Numbered from the stretch's first letter, positions 1 to 9,165 are shown. The stretch is DNA of 24,554 bases from Pelargonium cotyledonis (GCA_036897625.1 JAYMTA010000756.1:1-24554), one strand, 5' to 3'. Notes: generated from the letters alone by a model not told the origin. Program-made: numbers and translations.

Positions 1-80
1 AAATGTCCGTCGTAAAATCACAGATTTACGACGGAATTCCGTCTTGAATTCCGTCGCAAATAGGCATTTTTCTTGTAGTG
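1..80. mobile_element. Terminal end of a CACTA (En/Spm-type) DNA transposon
   Basis: Read on the minus strand from base 80, the sequence starts CACTACAAGAAAAATGCC, the terminal inverted repeat typical of plant CACTA elements. The inner bases look like CACTA subterminal repeats: an 11-bp inverted pair (6-16 and 25-35) and a 14-bp palindrome, GACGGAATTCCGTC, at 30-43. The rest of the element lies upstream of the window, so its size, other end and transposase are unknown. A 3-bp target duplication cannot be tested; the bases after the end are CCC. A splice acceptor at 312-313 follows, so the element probably sits in an intron of, or just upstream of, the dioxygenase gene. Confidence 0.8.
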
Positions 81-313
81 CCCGCTTTCTGGTACATGTT
101 TTAATTACTTTGTATACTACAATGTTTTTGCTAGTTCGCATAATCGTATCACACAAAATAGACCTGATCAATATTTTTAGGATAGAGTCTAGATCTTATA
201 ACCCAAACAGATAAGAAAATGACCTAATTAAATTCAAATCGTTAGGTTTTAGCATGATAATTAGTGAATAATATGATAACATATATTAATTTTTCTTCTT
301 TTCCCATGTACAG

Positions 314-1388
314 TGAAACGTTGCACTCCTACGCAATGCGCCTTTCAAAATTGGATGTAACTATAAGAAAGATGGTTTTCGAGAGCTACAGCGTCGAAAA
401 TTATTTTGAGTCGGAATCTAAAACTTTGCGTAATGTTCTCCGAATCATGAAATATAGAGCACCCATGACGGATGAACCTATGATTGGAGTGGGCACTCAT
501 CATGACAAGAGCGTCATGAACATACTTCATTCGGATGGAGATGGATTGCAAGTGCGGACTAAAGATGGTAAATGGATTAGCACAACGCCCTCCGGCTCAT
601 CTTTCGTTGTCATGGCTGGCGAAACATTTCACGTGAGTTTTTTTTATTATTCATTACACTATTTATGTTCCATCAAAAAGGAAAAAGGATTGCAGTTTAG
701 GATCAAACCAAAAAAGTTAGTATAATACTTAATGGACCGCTTTTTGTCATCTCATAAAATATTCTTAAAAGTAACACCCTTTTTCGCAATTTCATAGTTT
801 TTTCAAGTGATTAATCTTAAATGTACGGAATTTGAGACAAAATGTCTAAATTTTGCGTACGATTTTAAGCTCAACCAAATGAAATCACTTGCAAACAGAC
901 CTCACAAAACAGGTGAAAGTAAGAAAAAAACTATAATCAGCAGCATGTTTATCGAACTACTATTTGTCAGCACGAAACCAAGAGTATTATCACATCAGTC
1001 CAAAACCCTAGGCATATTTATCAGGTCATGATTTCCGGGCCCATCCCATTATATCGGGTTGCGGTCGGTTTTGCAAGCTCTACATGCAAATACTAATTAA
1101 ATCATACCAAAATCAATGTAGGGATGGAGCAATGGGAGGCTATGGTGTCCTCTACTTAGAGTGAAAATGAGTGGAACAAATCCAAGATACTCAATAGGGT
1201 TTTTCACTAGCAAAGATGGGAAAGTGGAGATTCCAAGTGAGCTGGTTGATGAGAAACATCCTCTCCTCTTTAAGCCTTTTGGGGAAGAAAATTTATTGGA
1301 ACACTTCATGCATGAGATGAAGAAGATATCATATAATATCAATGATGAATACCAAGTCCCTGCAGTCACTACTCATTATACTATGTGA
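314..1388 (+). CDS. AOP-like 2-oxoglutarate/Fe(II)-dependent dioxygenase, 3' part; distal iron-ligand His lost
   Basis: Two exons are visible: 314-632 (preceded by a pyrimidine tract and acag) and 1122-1388 (donor gtgagt at 633, acceptor tag at 1119-1121, phase 0). The product resembles the C-terminal half of plant AOP1/2-type dioxygenases (DOXC class), which use 2-oxoglutarate and O2 to oxidise small molecules in the cytosol. Visible motifs are TIRKM, the iron-binding HxD (codons 498-506, in THHDKS), DGLQVRTKDGKW, WSNGR and the 2-oxoglutarate-binding RxS (PRYS). Family members normally read RLH..PFHRV after WSNGR. Here it is RLWCPLLRV, so the third iron ligand is Leu (CTT at 1155-1157). The first exon or exons are not in the window, and a CACTA end lies about 230 bp upstream. 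The frame is otherwise open to TGA at 1386-1388. It may be an inactive paralogue, a recent pseudogene, or a protein with another role; the family assignment is firm, the substrate unknown. Confidence 0.8.
633..1121 (+). other. Intron of the dioxygenase gene
   Basis: This 489-bp intron runs from gtgagt to tgtag and is AT-rich. The open frame at 807-1031 inside it has no recognisable family features and lies between exons that join in frame, so it is treated as intronic. Confidence 0.75.
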
Positions 1389-1448
1389 CCATTTTCTCAA
1401 CCTTTAATATTTCCAAGCTTTATTGTGCTTTTATCTATTAATTTCTCT

Positions 1449-1449
<1 letters not shown>

Positions 1450-1482
<33 letters not shown>

Positions 1483-1485
1483 GGT
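1450..1485 (+). repeat. Compound trinucleotide microsatellite (GAT)6(GGT)6
   Basis: Six GAT units run directly into six GGT units. It lies about 60 bp past the dioxygenase stop codon, so probably in the 3' UTR, where length variation would be tolerated. Confidence 0.95.
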
Positions 1486-1585
1486 GCATGTGTGATGGGA
1501 CCTATGTTGTTATCATTGCATGTGGGTTCTATGTTGGTTTGTAATAATAGTTTGGTTTGGTGTAATTGTGTGACAATGAAACTTC

Positions 1586-1591
1586 AATAAA
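1586..1591 (+). terminator. Probable polyadenylation signal of the dioxygenase gene
   Basis: AATAAA lies about 200 bp after the stop codon in a T-rich context. The rest of 1389-1890 is AT-rich spacer in which I see no other gene. Confidence 0.4.
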
Positions 1592-1891
1592 TGTAACATA
1601 TCAAAATAATTGTTGTGCAACAAGTTTGTTTGGGTGGATTGATTTTTAAACTCCCAGTTTTATATTTTCTTTATTATCGTTCCATATTGATTTTTGTTCC
1701 ATTTCATATTTTGAGGTTCTTGTAAGAAAATTTCGGTCAGCATTTTAGTTCTTGTGCAATTTCTCGGTTATTGTACGATCGTTTCCGACTAAAATTTGGA
1801 TCAATCGGTACCCGATGTAAAGTTGGCGTGTTTTCTTAATTACATATTTCTTAACTATTAGGGTTAGGACCGTTACGTGAGATTTTGAGAG

Positions 1892-1900
1892 TATATAATA
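1892..1900 (+). promoter_or_regulatory. TATA box of F-box pseudogene 1
   Basis: TATATAATA stands 79 bp before the first ATG (1979). An A/C-rich leader (acaaaaaacacaca) follows at the distance expected of a transcription start. This suggests the broken copy kept a promoter. Confidence 0.5.
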
Positions 1901-1978
1901 CGGCGTACAAAAAACACACATTGTAAACATTTAAATACCAATTGCTTGAGAAGGAGAAAACTAGGAAGGTACAGCAAT

Positions 1979-3532
1979 ATGAAAGTGCCGTGCAATACAA
2001 GCAATATCTCCAACCCTAACCCTAACAAAAGAAGAAAATATTCTTCCAATTCAAACCACAAAGAAGAGTGGCAGATTGGTCGTCAATTACAGGTGATATC
2101 TTATGTTTCATTGCTAACAAAATTGATTTGATCGATGATTACTTCAAGCTTTGTGTCATGTGTCGCGATTGGTACTTTTTTGCTACTGATTTTTACAATC
2201 TCGAAAAGAAATCACATTTTGTTACATATATGTTCGGAATCAATCCCAAATCCGGTTCCAAGCTCGCCTTTCGCAGCTATTCCGCTAGCAAAAACTTTGT
2301 GATTGACCTCCCAGAGGCCGCCGGAAGGCGGTGTTGGGGCTTTTAATTTGGGTTGTTGGTCACTTTTTGCCCTATTGATTTGCAATTCAGCCTCCTCAAT
2401 CCCTTCTTGGGTGCCACCATTCCCCTACCCCCGCTCAATGCCAGTATACATGATAGTTATGATAGCGAACTTATCGAGGCATTTTTGCCCGTCAGTTCTG
2501 ACGAGTCTCCTGATAATTGCTTTGTCTTTGTGGTATTTAGACATAAAAAGAGAATTCTAGAACATAGATTCGATGAAAAAGATTACAAATTAGTCTTTTC
2601 CAAACCTGGTGGGGACAATGTGTGGTCCCGCATTGAAGGTCCTAGTTATTTGAACGACATCGTTTACTATAAGGGGAATTTATATGGATTTAAAAGTAAC
2701 TTTATGAGTCTAGTCTCGATTCAAATTCACCCTGATCCCCGCGTGACTAAACTCTTTACATTGGAATTAGCCCGTGAAGATGTCGTCTCAGGATTTTTTG
2801 GGCGGGATTTAGAGATCGAGAGTAGTCTCGTGCTTCCAAAATGGGATTTTCATATACGTCACCACACTCATTATACGAAGAAATATCTCATTGTCTTGAG
2901 AGGAGAGCTATGCTTGGTCGTACGCTATACAATAGGCTATGAAACTCTGTCGGGCTATTTTCAAATTTTCAAAATCAATTTGTTGACAAATGAATTGAGT
3001 CGTGTTTGGTCGTTGGACGATCATTGCTTGTTTCTCGGAAACAATTCCTTCGCTTGTAGGGCAACTTCTATCCCTAATGACACTCGAGAAACATGAACAT
3101 AGACGTGATAATTTCACGAGCAATTGCGTCTTCTACAATTTACATGACAAAATTGGGGCACTCTATTGGTCTTATGTCCCCAACGCTCAAGTATGGATGA
3201 TTATGCGTTACGACAAACTTTACTTTAGTAGAGATTCTCCGACCACATATCCGCCTCTTTGGATCACTCCTTCAATAGGTATGCAATGACCTTAATTGCT
3301 TTTGTAGGTAGCGTTTGAATTAAAATTTTGGGAATAGAAATGATGTACTATTATTTTTTTAATTTAAACGCTACATTATATCTATATTGTAACGAGCATC
3401 CATTATATTGTATAGTTCTAATCATGATCACTTGGTTCCATATTTTATAGCTTTCGAGGACTTGAAGAATTCGATGTGCAAGGAAGAAGAATCACGATAA
3501 CGAGTCTCGAATGTCGAACAATGAAGAAATGA
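1979..3532 (+). pseudogene. F-box/DUF295 (KIB1-4-like) pseudogene, copy 1 of the tandem array
   Basis: The product resembles copies 2 and 3 throughout: an F-box (ADWSSITGDIL... CRDWYFFATDFYN), then the DUF295 motifs LPEAAGRRCWG, LVTFCPIDLQFSLLNPF, VWSRIEGPSYL and DIVYYKGNLYG. Three lesions are visible. The ATG at 1979 opens a frame (MKVPCNTSNIS...) that is out of register with the F-box frame beginning near 2068. A TAA at 2344-2346 replaces the Pro codon of the paralogues' GSPFGWLV. The frame then runs to TGA at 3094-3096, after which homology resumes one base out of register (NFTSNCVFYN... to VWMIMRY). A 3' exon-like segment at 3451-3532 matches the last exon of copy 2 (ttcgatgtgca...gagtctcgaa...gaagaaatgaaaagctca). 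The middle region is longer than in copies 2 and 3, so this copy is more diverged. Sequencing error cannot be excluded for single lesions, but three together support a pseudogene. Confidence 0.85.
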
Positions 3533-4340
3533 AAAGCTCATATCTTTAGATAGGATACAAACATGTTTATTTATATAAGTTTTGATACGAATATTTACAC
3601 ACTTTTCTTTTTCATGTTTGTCGGGACATTTTTGCGGTGAAATCAAATATTGTTTGTGCCGTTTCTCGTAAATTTACGCACTTATTTATGCAATTGTTAT
3701 TGTGTGTTTCAACTTTTCCGAAAATAAATATTTGGATCCAACATTTTCATTGGGACATGTTTGAGATAAAACAAATGAGTTGTCATGATTTACTCAACTT
3801 TGAGTATGATGAAGTTTGTCGTTGAGAAATTGTGGATCGGGTCAAACAAACTTGCACTCACCCGCACATTTTATGCAAAACTCATAGCCCAACCCACGGC
3901 ACAGAATCCCAACGGGGTTGCGCGTCTTGTGGATTGGGTGATCGGGCAAGGTATTTTCAACCCAAGCATGAAAAAATCGATCTATAATCTGAATTCTCAA
4001 CTCTAGGGTTACACAAGTGTTTTACCCTTTCAACAAAAAACTAGAACTGACAATTGGATCCAAACCCGCGGATCCTTGCAATTCGTGGATTTGAGTTACT
4101 CATAATAGACCCGATCAATCTTCGGGTCAGGTAAGGATGGACAAATAAATGCACATATATTGCACCAAAACCTACAACTTTCACCTCTTTCGAGACGGGT
4201 TTGGGCCAAGCATTAAAACCTCAAACCTAAACTCGATTCAAAACTTGAATTGACAGCTCTACCGGAGTTCCAAACCCTAGTAAATCAAACCCATTTCCAA
4301 TCTTCAGTATCAGTAAAATCTTCCGCATTGAAAGCCATTA
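3533..4340. repeat. Duplicated spacer between F-box copies 1 and 2
   Basis: No gene seen. The segment near 3750-3900 (cattgggacat..., gagaaattgtggatcgg, cccgcacatttt) recurs at about 5990-6140 and 8140-8210. The block ctgaattctcaactctaggg...gtgttttaccc near 3988-4026 recurs near 6582-6620. The spacer was therefore copied with the genes. It also holds ACCCGA-rich dispersed-repeat sequence ending in gaattgacagctctacc (about 4246-4262). An AAACCCTAG telo-box at 4272-4280, 61 bp before the next ATG, may be a promoter or leader element of copy 2. Confidence 0.7.
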
Positions 4341-5838
4341 ATGGAGGGAAGAATTGAGGATGTTCACAGAATCACTAAGAGAAGAAGAACACAACGATCC
4401 GGTATCAGATCAAAACGAGCAGCAGATTGGTCTTCAATTTCAGGTGATTTCTTGTTTTCGATTCTCGAAAAGCTCGATTCAATTGAAGATTTGGTTAGCA
4501 TCAGCTCAGTGTGTAAAAATTGGTACTTTTTTGCTGCTAATTTTTACAATCTCACCAAGAAACCCAATTTTGTTAGACCTTATTTTATGCTCCGAGGAGA
4601 TTCCAATTCTCATTCCTATTCCGATTCCAATTACGATACCAAATTCACCTTATGCTCATTCGATTTCAAAAGCGGGAACAAAAAGATTGTGCTCAATTTG
4701 CCCGAAGCCGCCGGTAGGCAGTGTTGGGGCTCTCCTTTTGGTTGGTTGGTCACATTTTGCCCTAAGGATTTGCAATTTAGCCTCCTCCACCCCTTTTCGA
4801 GAGCCACCATTACGCTCCCTTCGATTGAAACCCTAATCATTGATAAAGGTGACCCGAGCAAGTACAAACCTTATAAGGCATTCCTGACTGCGAATCCTAA
4901 CCATTCCCCCGAAAATTGCTTTGTCTTAGTAGTATTCAATATCGTTTCATCAAGTGGAGTCGGTGGAGATTTCGTATTAGTCTTTGCCAAACCCGGTGAC
5001 TGGGACAATAATAGGGTTTGGACCAGCATCCAAGGTCCCAATGATTTGATTGACATCATTTGTTTCAAAGGGAACTTATACGGAGTTCGAAAATATGATG
5101 GGGACCCGGTTCTTGTCTTGATTCAACTTCAACCCGTCCCTCGTGCAGTCGAATTACCAACAACTCTAGATAGAGAGTTGAGGCTACAATTCTCGGGGTC
5201 GGAGACTAATAGATACCTTGTTGATTTGAATGGAGAGCTTTGTCTAATTCTTCGTTATACTAAACCGATTCAGGGGATCTTCTTTTTTAGGGTTTTCAAG
5301 ATCAACTCGTCCACGAGGAAATGGACCCAAGTCATGTCTCGTGCCGATCATTACTTGTATGTTGGTGATAACTATACCTTCGCCTGCAAGAGAACTAATG
5401 TGAATCTAGCAACCTACACCGCTCTCAAATATTTTTCAAATCCGACGTATCCAAAGATTTGGATCGGGCGTTGTTTACGGTAATTATATGCAATAACATT
5501 TGCTATCTTGTTTTTATACATATCTAGCCCGTTCCAATGTTAATGGTTACTTCCTATATTTTTGTCCAAAAACGAGTGTTCACTTATTTTAAAGATATTG
5601 CTGATAATTCATGTTTAGCGATGTCGTTAAACTAAAATTGCTATTTGTTTTGAAACGGTTGAAGTAAATATAAAATGTACTTTTGTAGTATATATAATTC
5701 TCATTATGATCACTTGTTTCTATACTTTTTAGGTTTCGGAGTTTTGAAGAATTCGATGTGCATTGTGCAACGCCGAGGAGGCAACGATACGAGTCTCGAA
5801 TGATGAAGAAATCAAGAAATGAAAAGCTCAATCTTTAA
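4341..5838 (+). CDS. F-box protein with DUF295/KIB1-4 beta-propeller domain, copy 2 (intact)
   Basis: Exon 1 (4341-5479) encodes a basic N-terminus (KRRRTQR), an F-box at about residues 29-70 (ADWSSISGDFLFSILEKL... SSVCKNWYFFAANFY), then DUF295: LPEAAGRQCWGS (about 120-131), GWLVTFCPKDLQFSLLHPF, VWTSIQGPNDL, DIICFKGNLYGV. Plant F-box proteins of this family join SCF ubiquitin ligases through the F-box and recruit targets with the C-terminal domain; the target here is unknown. If unspliced, translation stops at TAA 5481-5483 (380 aa). A donor (CG|GTAATT, 5480) and acceptor (TTTTTAG, ending 5732) would instead join exon 2 (5733-5838) in frame, giving 414 aa and a basic 35-residue tail. The tail segment is conserved in neighbouring copies, which supports real splicing. 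ATG 4341 is the first in-frame start. A Ser/Asn/Asp/His-rich run (about 87-98) is encoded by imperfect ATTCC-like repeats. Confidence 0.9.
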
Positions 5839-6337
5839 ATCGCAAATCTTTAATTATCTATATCAGATATTTCGACAGTTATAATTGTTTATTTAGACAT
5901 TTTCATTAAATTTGTACTCTTAATTATACTATATATTGTGTTTGTGTACTCAAACTTTTTTCGAAAACAAATATTTGAATCCATCAGTTTCATTGGGATA
6001 GATTTGGGATCAAACGAATGAATTGTCATGATTTACTTGATTTCTGATTTTGGTTGAGTTTGTCACTGAGAAATTGTGGATCGGATCAATTAACTCGCAC
6101 TTTGTCTTCGTAAAACTCGCATCCCGACCCGGAACACAACTAGAATCGACAATTTGAACTCAAACTCTTGATATCTGATCACATTTTAGCAGGTTTGGGT
6201 TGCATGAAATGACCAAGAACACTTTTGGGTCGGGTCAAGTGAACCCGCACATTAATCTACAAGTTGCACACTTTTTAGGTCAAGTTTGGAGTTAAGTCTT
6301 TCCAACTGAACCCGAATTATAAACCGATCCAAAATCT
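5839..6337. repeat. Duplicated spacer between F-box copies 2 and 3 (left part)
   Basis: No gene seen. About 5990-6165 matches the spacer after copy 1 (cattgggata..., aattgtcatgatttact, gagaaattgtggatcgg). About 6180-6330 is rich in GGGTC/ACCCG and contains the locally repeated phrase (ggtcaagt...aacccg) typical of dispersed plant repeats. A SINE follows. Confidence 0.65.
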
Positions 6338-6466
6338 TTTTTATTTATTATTTTAACTACACAAAAGATGGTAGCTTTACCCATAACCCCACCTCATACC
6401 GTTGGCCAAGAGACTCGAACTCGAGACCTCAAAGTGCTTTAACCGCTTGCCCCTAAATGCATTGGT
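6338..6466 (-). mobile_element. tRNA-derived SINE with perfect 16-bp target-site duplications
   Basis: A 129-bp element is flanked by identical copies of AACCGATCCAAAATCT (6322-6337 and 6467-6482). On the minus strand it has a tRNA-like 5' part with a B-box match (GAGTTCGAGTCTC, compare GGTTCGANTCC) and a weaker A-box-like GGGGCAAGCGG. A body (GGTGGGGTTATGGG) and an A/T-rich 3' tail (AAAATAATAAATAAAA) complete it. RNA polymerase III promoter boxes, tail and long target duplications together define a SINE. It inserted into the spacer upstream of F-box copy 3 after that spacer existed. Family name unknown. Confidence 0.85.
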
Positions 6467-6658
6467 AACCGATCCAAAATCTAAATTGTCAAATATACAT
6501 AAAACGCTCACAGAGCCGCTTATCTTGTGAATCAAGTAAGGTCTTTTTCAACCCGAACAATAACAAAAACCCGAATTGAAATCTGAATTGTCAATTCTAG
6601 GGTTACTCGAGTGTTTTACCCGGATTAGATCACCGGAAATAACATACCCATTCACTCT

Positions 6659-6758
6659 AATAAACCCTAGAAAATCAGCCAATTTCAGCAAGTAGAAACA
6701 TTCCTACCTAATAAACCCTAGAAAAGCAGCAAATTTCAGCCAACGGAACATTCCTATC
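6659..6758 (+). repeat. About 50-bp tandem duplication in the F-box copy 3 leader, each unit with a telo-box
   Basis: Units 6659-6709 and 6710-6758 are near-identical (AATAAACCCTAGAAAA..CAGC.AATTTCAGC...GAA..CATTCCTA). The second ends one base before the ATG at 6760. Each starts with AAACCCTAG, a telo-box found in plant promoters and leaders. The duplication doubles this element immediately upstream of the start codon. Confidence 0.85.
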
Positions 6759-6759
6759 A

Positions 6760-7979
6760 ATGGAACCAAAAAGAGAAGCAGATTGGTCGTCAATTGCAGG
6801 TGATGTCTTGTATTCGATTTCTAAAAAGCTCGATTCAATCGAAGATTATGTTAGTCTCAGCTCTGTGTGTCGTAATTGGTACATTTTTGCTGCTAATTTT
6901 TACAATCTCACCATGAAACCCAATTTCGTTATACCTCATAGCATGTTCCGATGTAATTCCGATTCCGATTCCAATTCCAAGTTCACCTTCCGCTCCTACC
7001 CTTCCAAGGGAGGGAGAAAAGATATTGTGCTTGATTTGCCCGAAGCCGCCGGAAGGCAGTGTTGGGGCTCTCCTTTCGGTTGGTTGGTCACTTTTTGCCC
7101 TATTGATTTGCAATTCAGCCTCCTCCATCCCTTCTCGGGAGCCACCCTTTCGCTCCCCTCGATTGAAACCCTAATCGTCGATAACGGTGACCCGTGCAAG
7201 TACAAACCTTACAAGGCATTCCTGACTGCGAATCCTGACCATTCCCCCGAAAATTGCTTTGTGTTGGTAGTAATCAATATTGTTTCATCAAGTGGGGTCA
7301 GTGGAGATTCCGTATTAGTCTTTGCGAAACCCGAAGGCCGAGACAATATTAGGGTTTGGACGCGCATCCGAGGTCCTAATGATTTGAGTGACATTATTTG
7401 TTTCGAAGGGAGCTTATATGGAGTTCAAAAAATTGATGGGGACCCGGTTCTCGTCCTGATTCAACTTCAACTTAACCCTCGTGCAGTTGACTTACCAATC
7501 ACTCTAGATAGCGAGTCACAATTACAAAATGCGGGGTCGAGGACTAACCTATACCTTGTTGATTTGAGCGGACAGTTTTGTTTGATTATTCGTTACAATT
7601 CATCAAAGGTTGAGGAAAAGTACCCATCCTACTTTTATAGGGTTTTTACCATCGATTTGTCGACGAGGAAATGTACTCAAATCCTGTCACAGGCCGATCA
7701 CGCCTTGTTTGTTGGTGATAACTATACCTTTGCCTGCAAGAGGACTTGTTTTTTAGCAACCTATTTCGCACTAAGTTATACTTCATTCTCGACACAATCA
7801 AATGTTTGGATCATGCCTTGTCTCCGGTAACGATACTTACTATTTGTTATCTTGTTCTTCTACATGTATATATGTTCATAGTTCGTAGTGTACATTTACT
7901 AATCGATCGCTCATTTGGTTCATGTACTCTTAGGTTTCAGAGACTCGAAGATAAATTACGAGCAAAGAAGATGGAATAG
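6760..7979 (+). CDS. F-box protein with DUF295/KIB1-4 beta-propeller domain, copy 3 (intact)
   Basis: This copy is close to copy 2. The F-box is at about residues 7-48 (ADWSSIAGDVLYSISKKL... SSVCRNWYIFAANFYN). DUF295 motifs include LPEAAGRQCWGSPFGWLV (from about 93), FCPIDLQFSLLHPFSGATLSLPS, VWTRIRGPNDLSD and YLVDLSGQFCLIIRY. Exon 1 is 6760-7826. Unspliced, it ends at TAA 7828-7830 (356 aa). Spliced with CG|GTAACG (7827) and CTTAG (ending 7933), exon 2 (7934-7979) adds a 15-residue basic tail, ...RLEDKLRAKKME, giving 370 aa. The N-terminus is shorter than in copy 2, and the ATG directly follows the duplicated leader. An in-frame repeat of GATTCC/AATTCC encodes a Ser/Asp/Asn run (about residues 67-73). 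Probably an SCF substrate receptor; substrate unknown. Confidence 0.9.
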
Positions 7980-8878
7980 TAGTTTCAGAACGATGAAAAT
8001 AAAAACTCAAAGGGCCGGTACGTATATGGAATATTGTAGGATCCGAGTTACGAAATGTTGACACAATAACCTAGTATTTGCTAGTTTTTTTTTTATCCTA
8101 GTATAGACAGTTGTTTATGTAAGTTCGGAGATTTTTTAGTCGGATTGAGTTTGTCACTGAGAAATCATGGATCCTGACGAACAAACTCGCGGTCACCCGC
8201 ACATTTTTATTAACCAGACTCCAATCCGACCAACGATACCAAACTAGAATTGACAATTTGAACTATAACAAGAGGCCAACTGAAACCCGATCCACATTTT
8301 ATGTATCGGGTTGCATAAAATAGACAAGATCACTTTTTAGAGTTGGAGACGGCAAACTGCACATCTTACTCAAATTCTTAAACCAAATTAAAAATCAACA
8401 ACTAACACTCTTTTTGGGTCAGGTTCAAGTTACGTCTTTGCAACCCGAAAATTCCATACCTTTGCAAAACAGCCCACTGCCAATCTTCTAATAAATCTAG
8501 ATATGATAATTTGTGTCCAAACTCCCGAACAACTTTCAAGTCGGGCTAGACAAATATGCACAATCCAACACATTTTACACCCAAAACTTGAAACCGACCA
8601 AACCCAAAGAACTTTTGGGTTCGGACTCGGGTGCAACAACCCGAACCCGATTATCCTGCTCTAAACTATTGTAATAAGATAATCCCAACAGTTACTAACT
8701 GCAGCAAATGGACTTAATAATAGCAATTATTGAACTTTGTTGCAGTTCTGGAAACCGTGGTCATTGTACTCCAAAACCGCAGTAAATGGCTGATACTGGA
8801 GAATGACTACCGAAGTAAAACAATTGGTTGCGGTTTTGCCCTTAGACTACAGTTTTACACTGCAGCGGAAGACCTTAT
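7980..8878. other. Spacer after F-box copy 3, with dispersed-repeat and TE-like sequence
   Basis: No gene seen. About 8140-8270 repeats the spacers after copies 1 and 2 (gagtttgtcactgagaaat, aactagaattgacaatttgaact). About 8270-8650 is ACCCGA-rich dispersed repeat. About 8690-8870 differs: it contains the motif AAAACCGCAGT/GCGGTTTTGC in both orientations (for example 8774-8784 and 8830-8839) plus ACAGTTTTACACTGCAG, like subterminal repeats of a DNA transposon fragment. Open frames here have no family signature. Confidence 0.5.
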
Positions 8879-9165
8879 ATCCAGATATCATGTTGATTTT
8901 AACGTAGAAATTTGTTTGATTCTTCAATAGAGAAAAAAGAATGCTTAGGACTTGTTTAGTTGGAAGAAAAAAAATTGTTCCAAACTAAAAGTATTTCTTC
9001 ATTTTTACTTCTTTAAGTCTCGTGAAATTACATACAATTTTTCGCTCATTTTGGTTATATAACTTTTAGCTTTCGAAGAATTGAAGTCGAAGCGCAAAAA
9101 GAAGATGCAGTGGATGTCAATCTTGCTGAATGATGAAGAAATCAAAAGCTTAAACTCATAGGTCT
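8879..9165 (+). pseudogene. 3'-end relic of another F-box/DUF295 copy
   Basis: Bases 8884-8927 align without gaps to the copy 2 segment encoding RYLVDLNGELCLILR; the relic reads RYHVDFNVEICLILQ, then TAG. About 9069-9160 matches the 3' exon region of the other copies (ctttcgaagaattgaag...gaatgatgaagaaatcaaaagct). Everything between, and the whole 5' two-thirds, is missing or unrecognisable. It is separate from copy 3, which keeps its own 3' exon at 7934-7979, and from the fragment that begins at 9241. Confidence 0.65.

Noticed and set aside
807..1031. Small gene of 74 codons inside the dioxygenase intron
   Set aside because: No motif is visible, and the flanking exons join in frame with good splice signals, so this is intronic sequence.
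2012..2026. Telomere-like AACCCTAACCCTAAC
   Set aside because: Only two units; it lies in the N-terminal coding part of F-box pseudogene 1 and encodes an Asn-Pro run, so it is not an interstitial telomere array.
6395..6455. Possible tRNA gene on the minus strand
   Set aside because: It has a B-box-like stretch but no cloverleaf pairing that I can trace. The perfect 16-bp flanking duplications and A/T tail fit a SINE instead.
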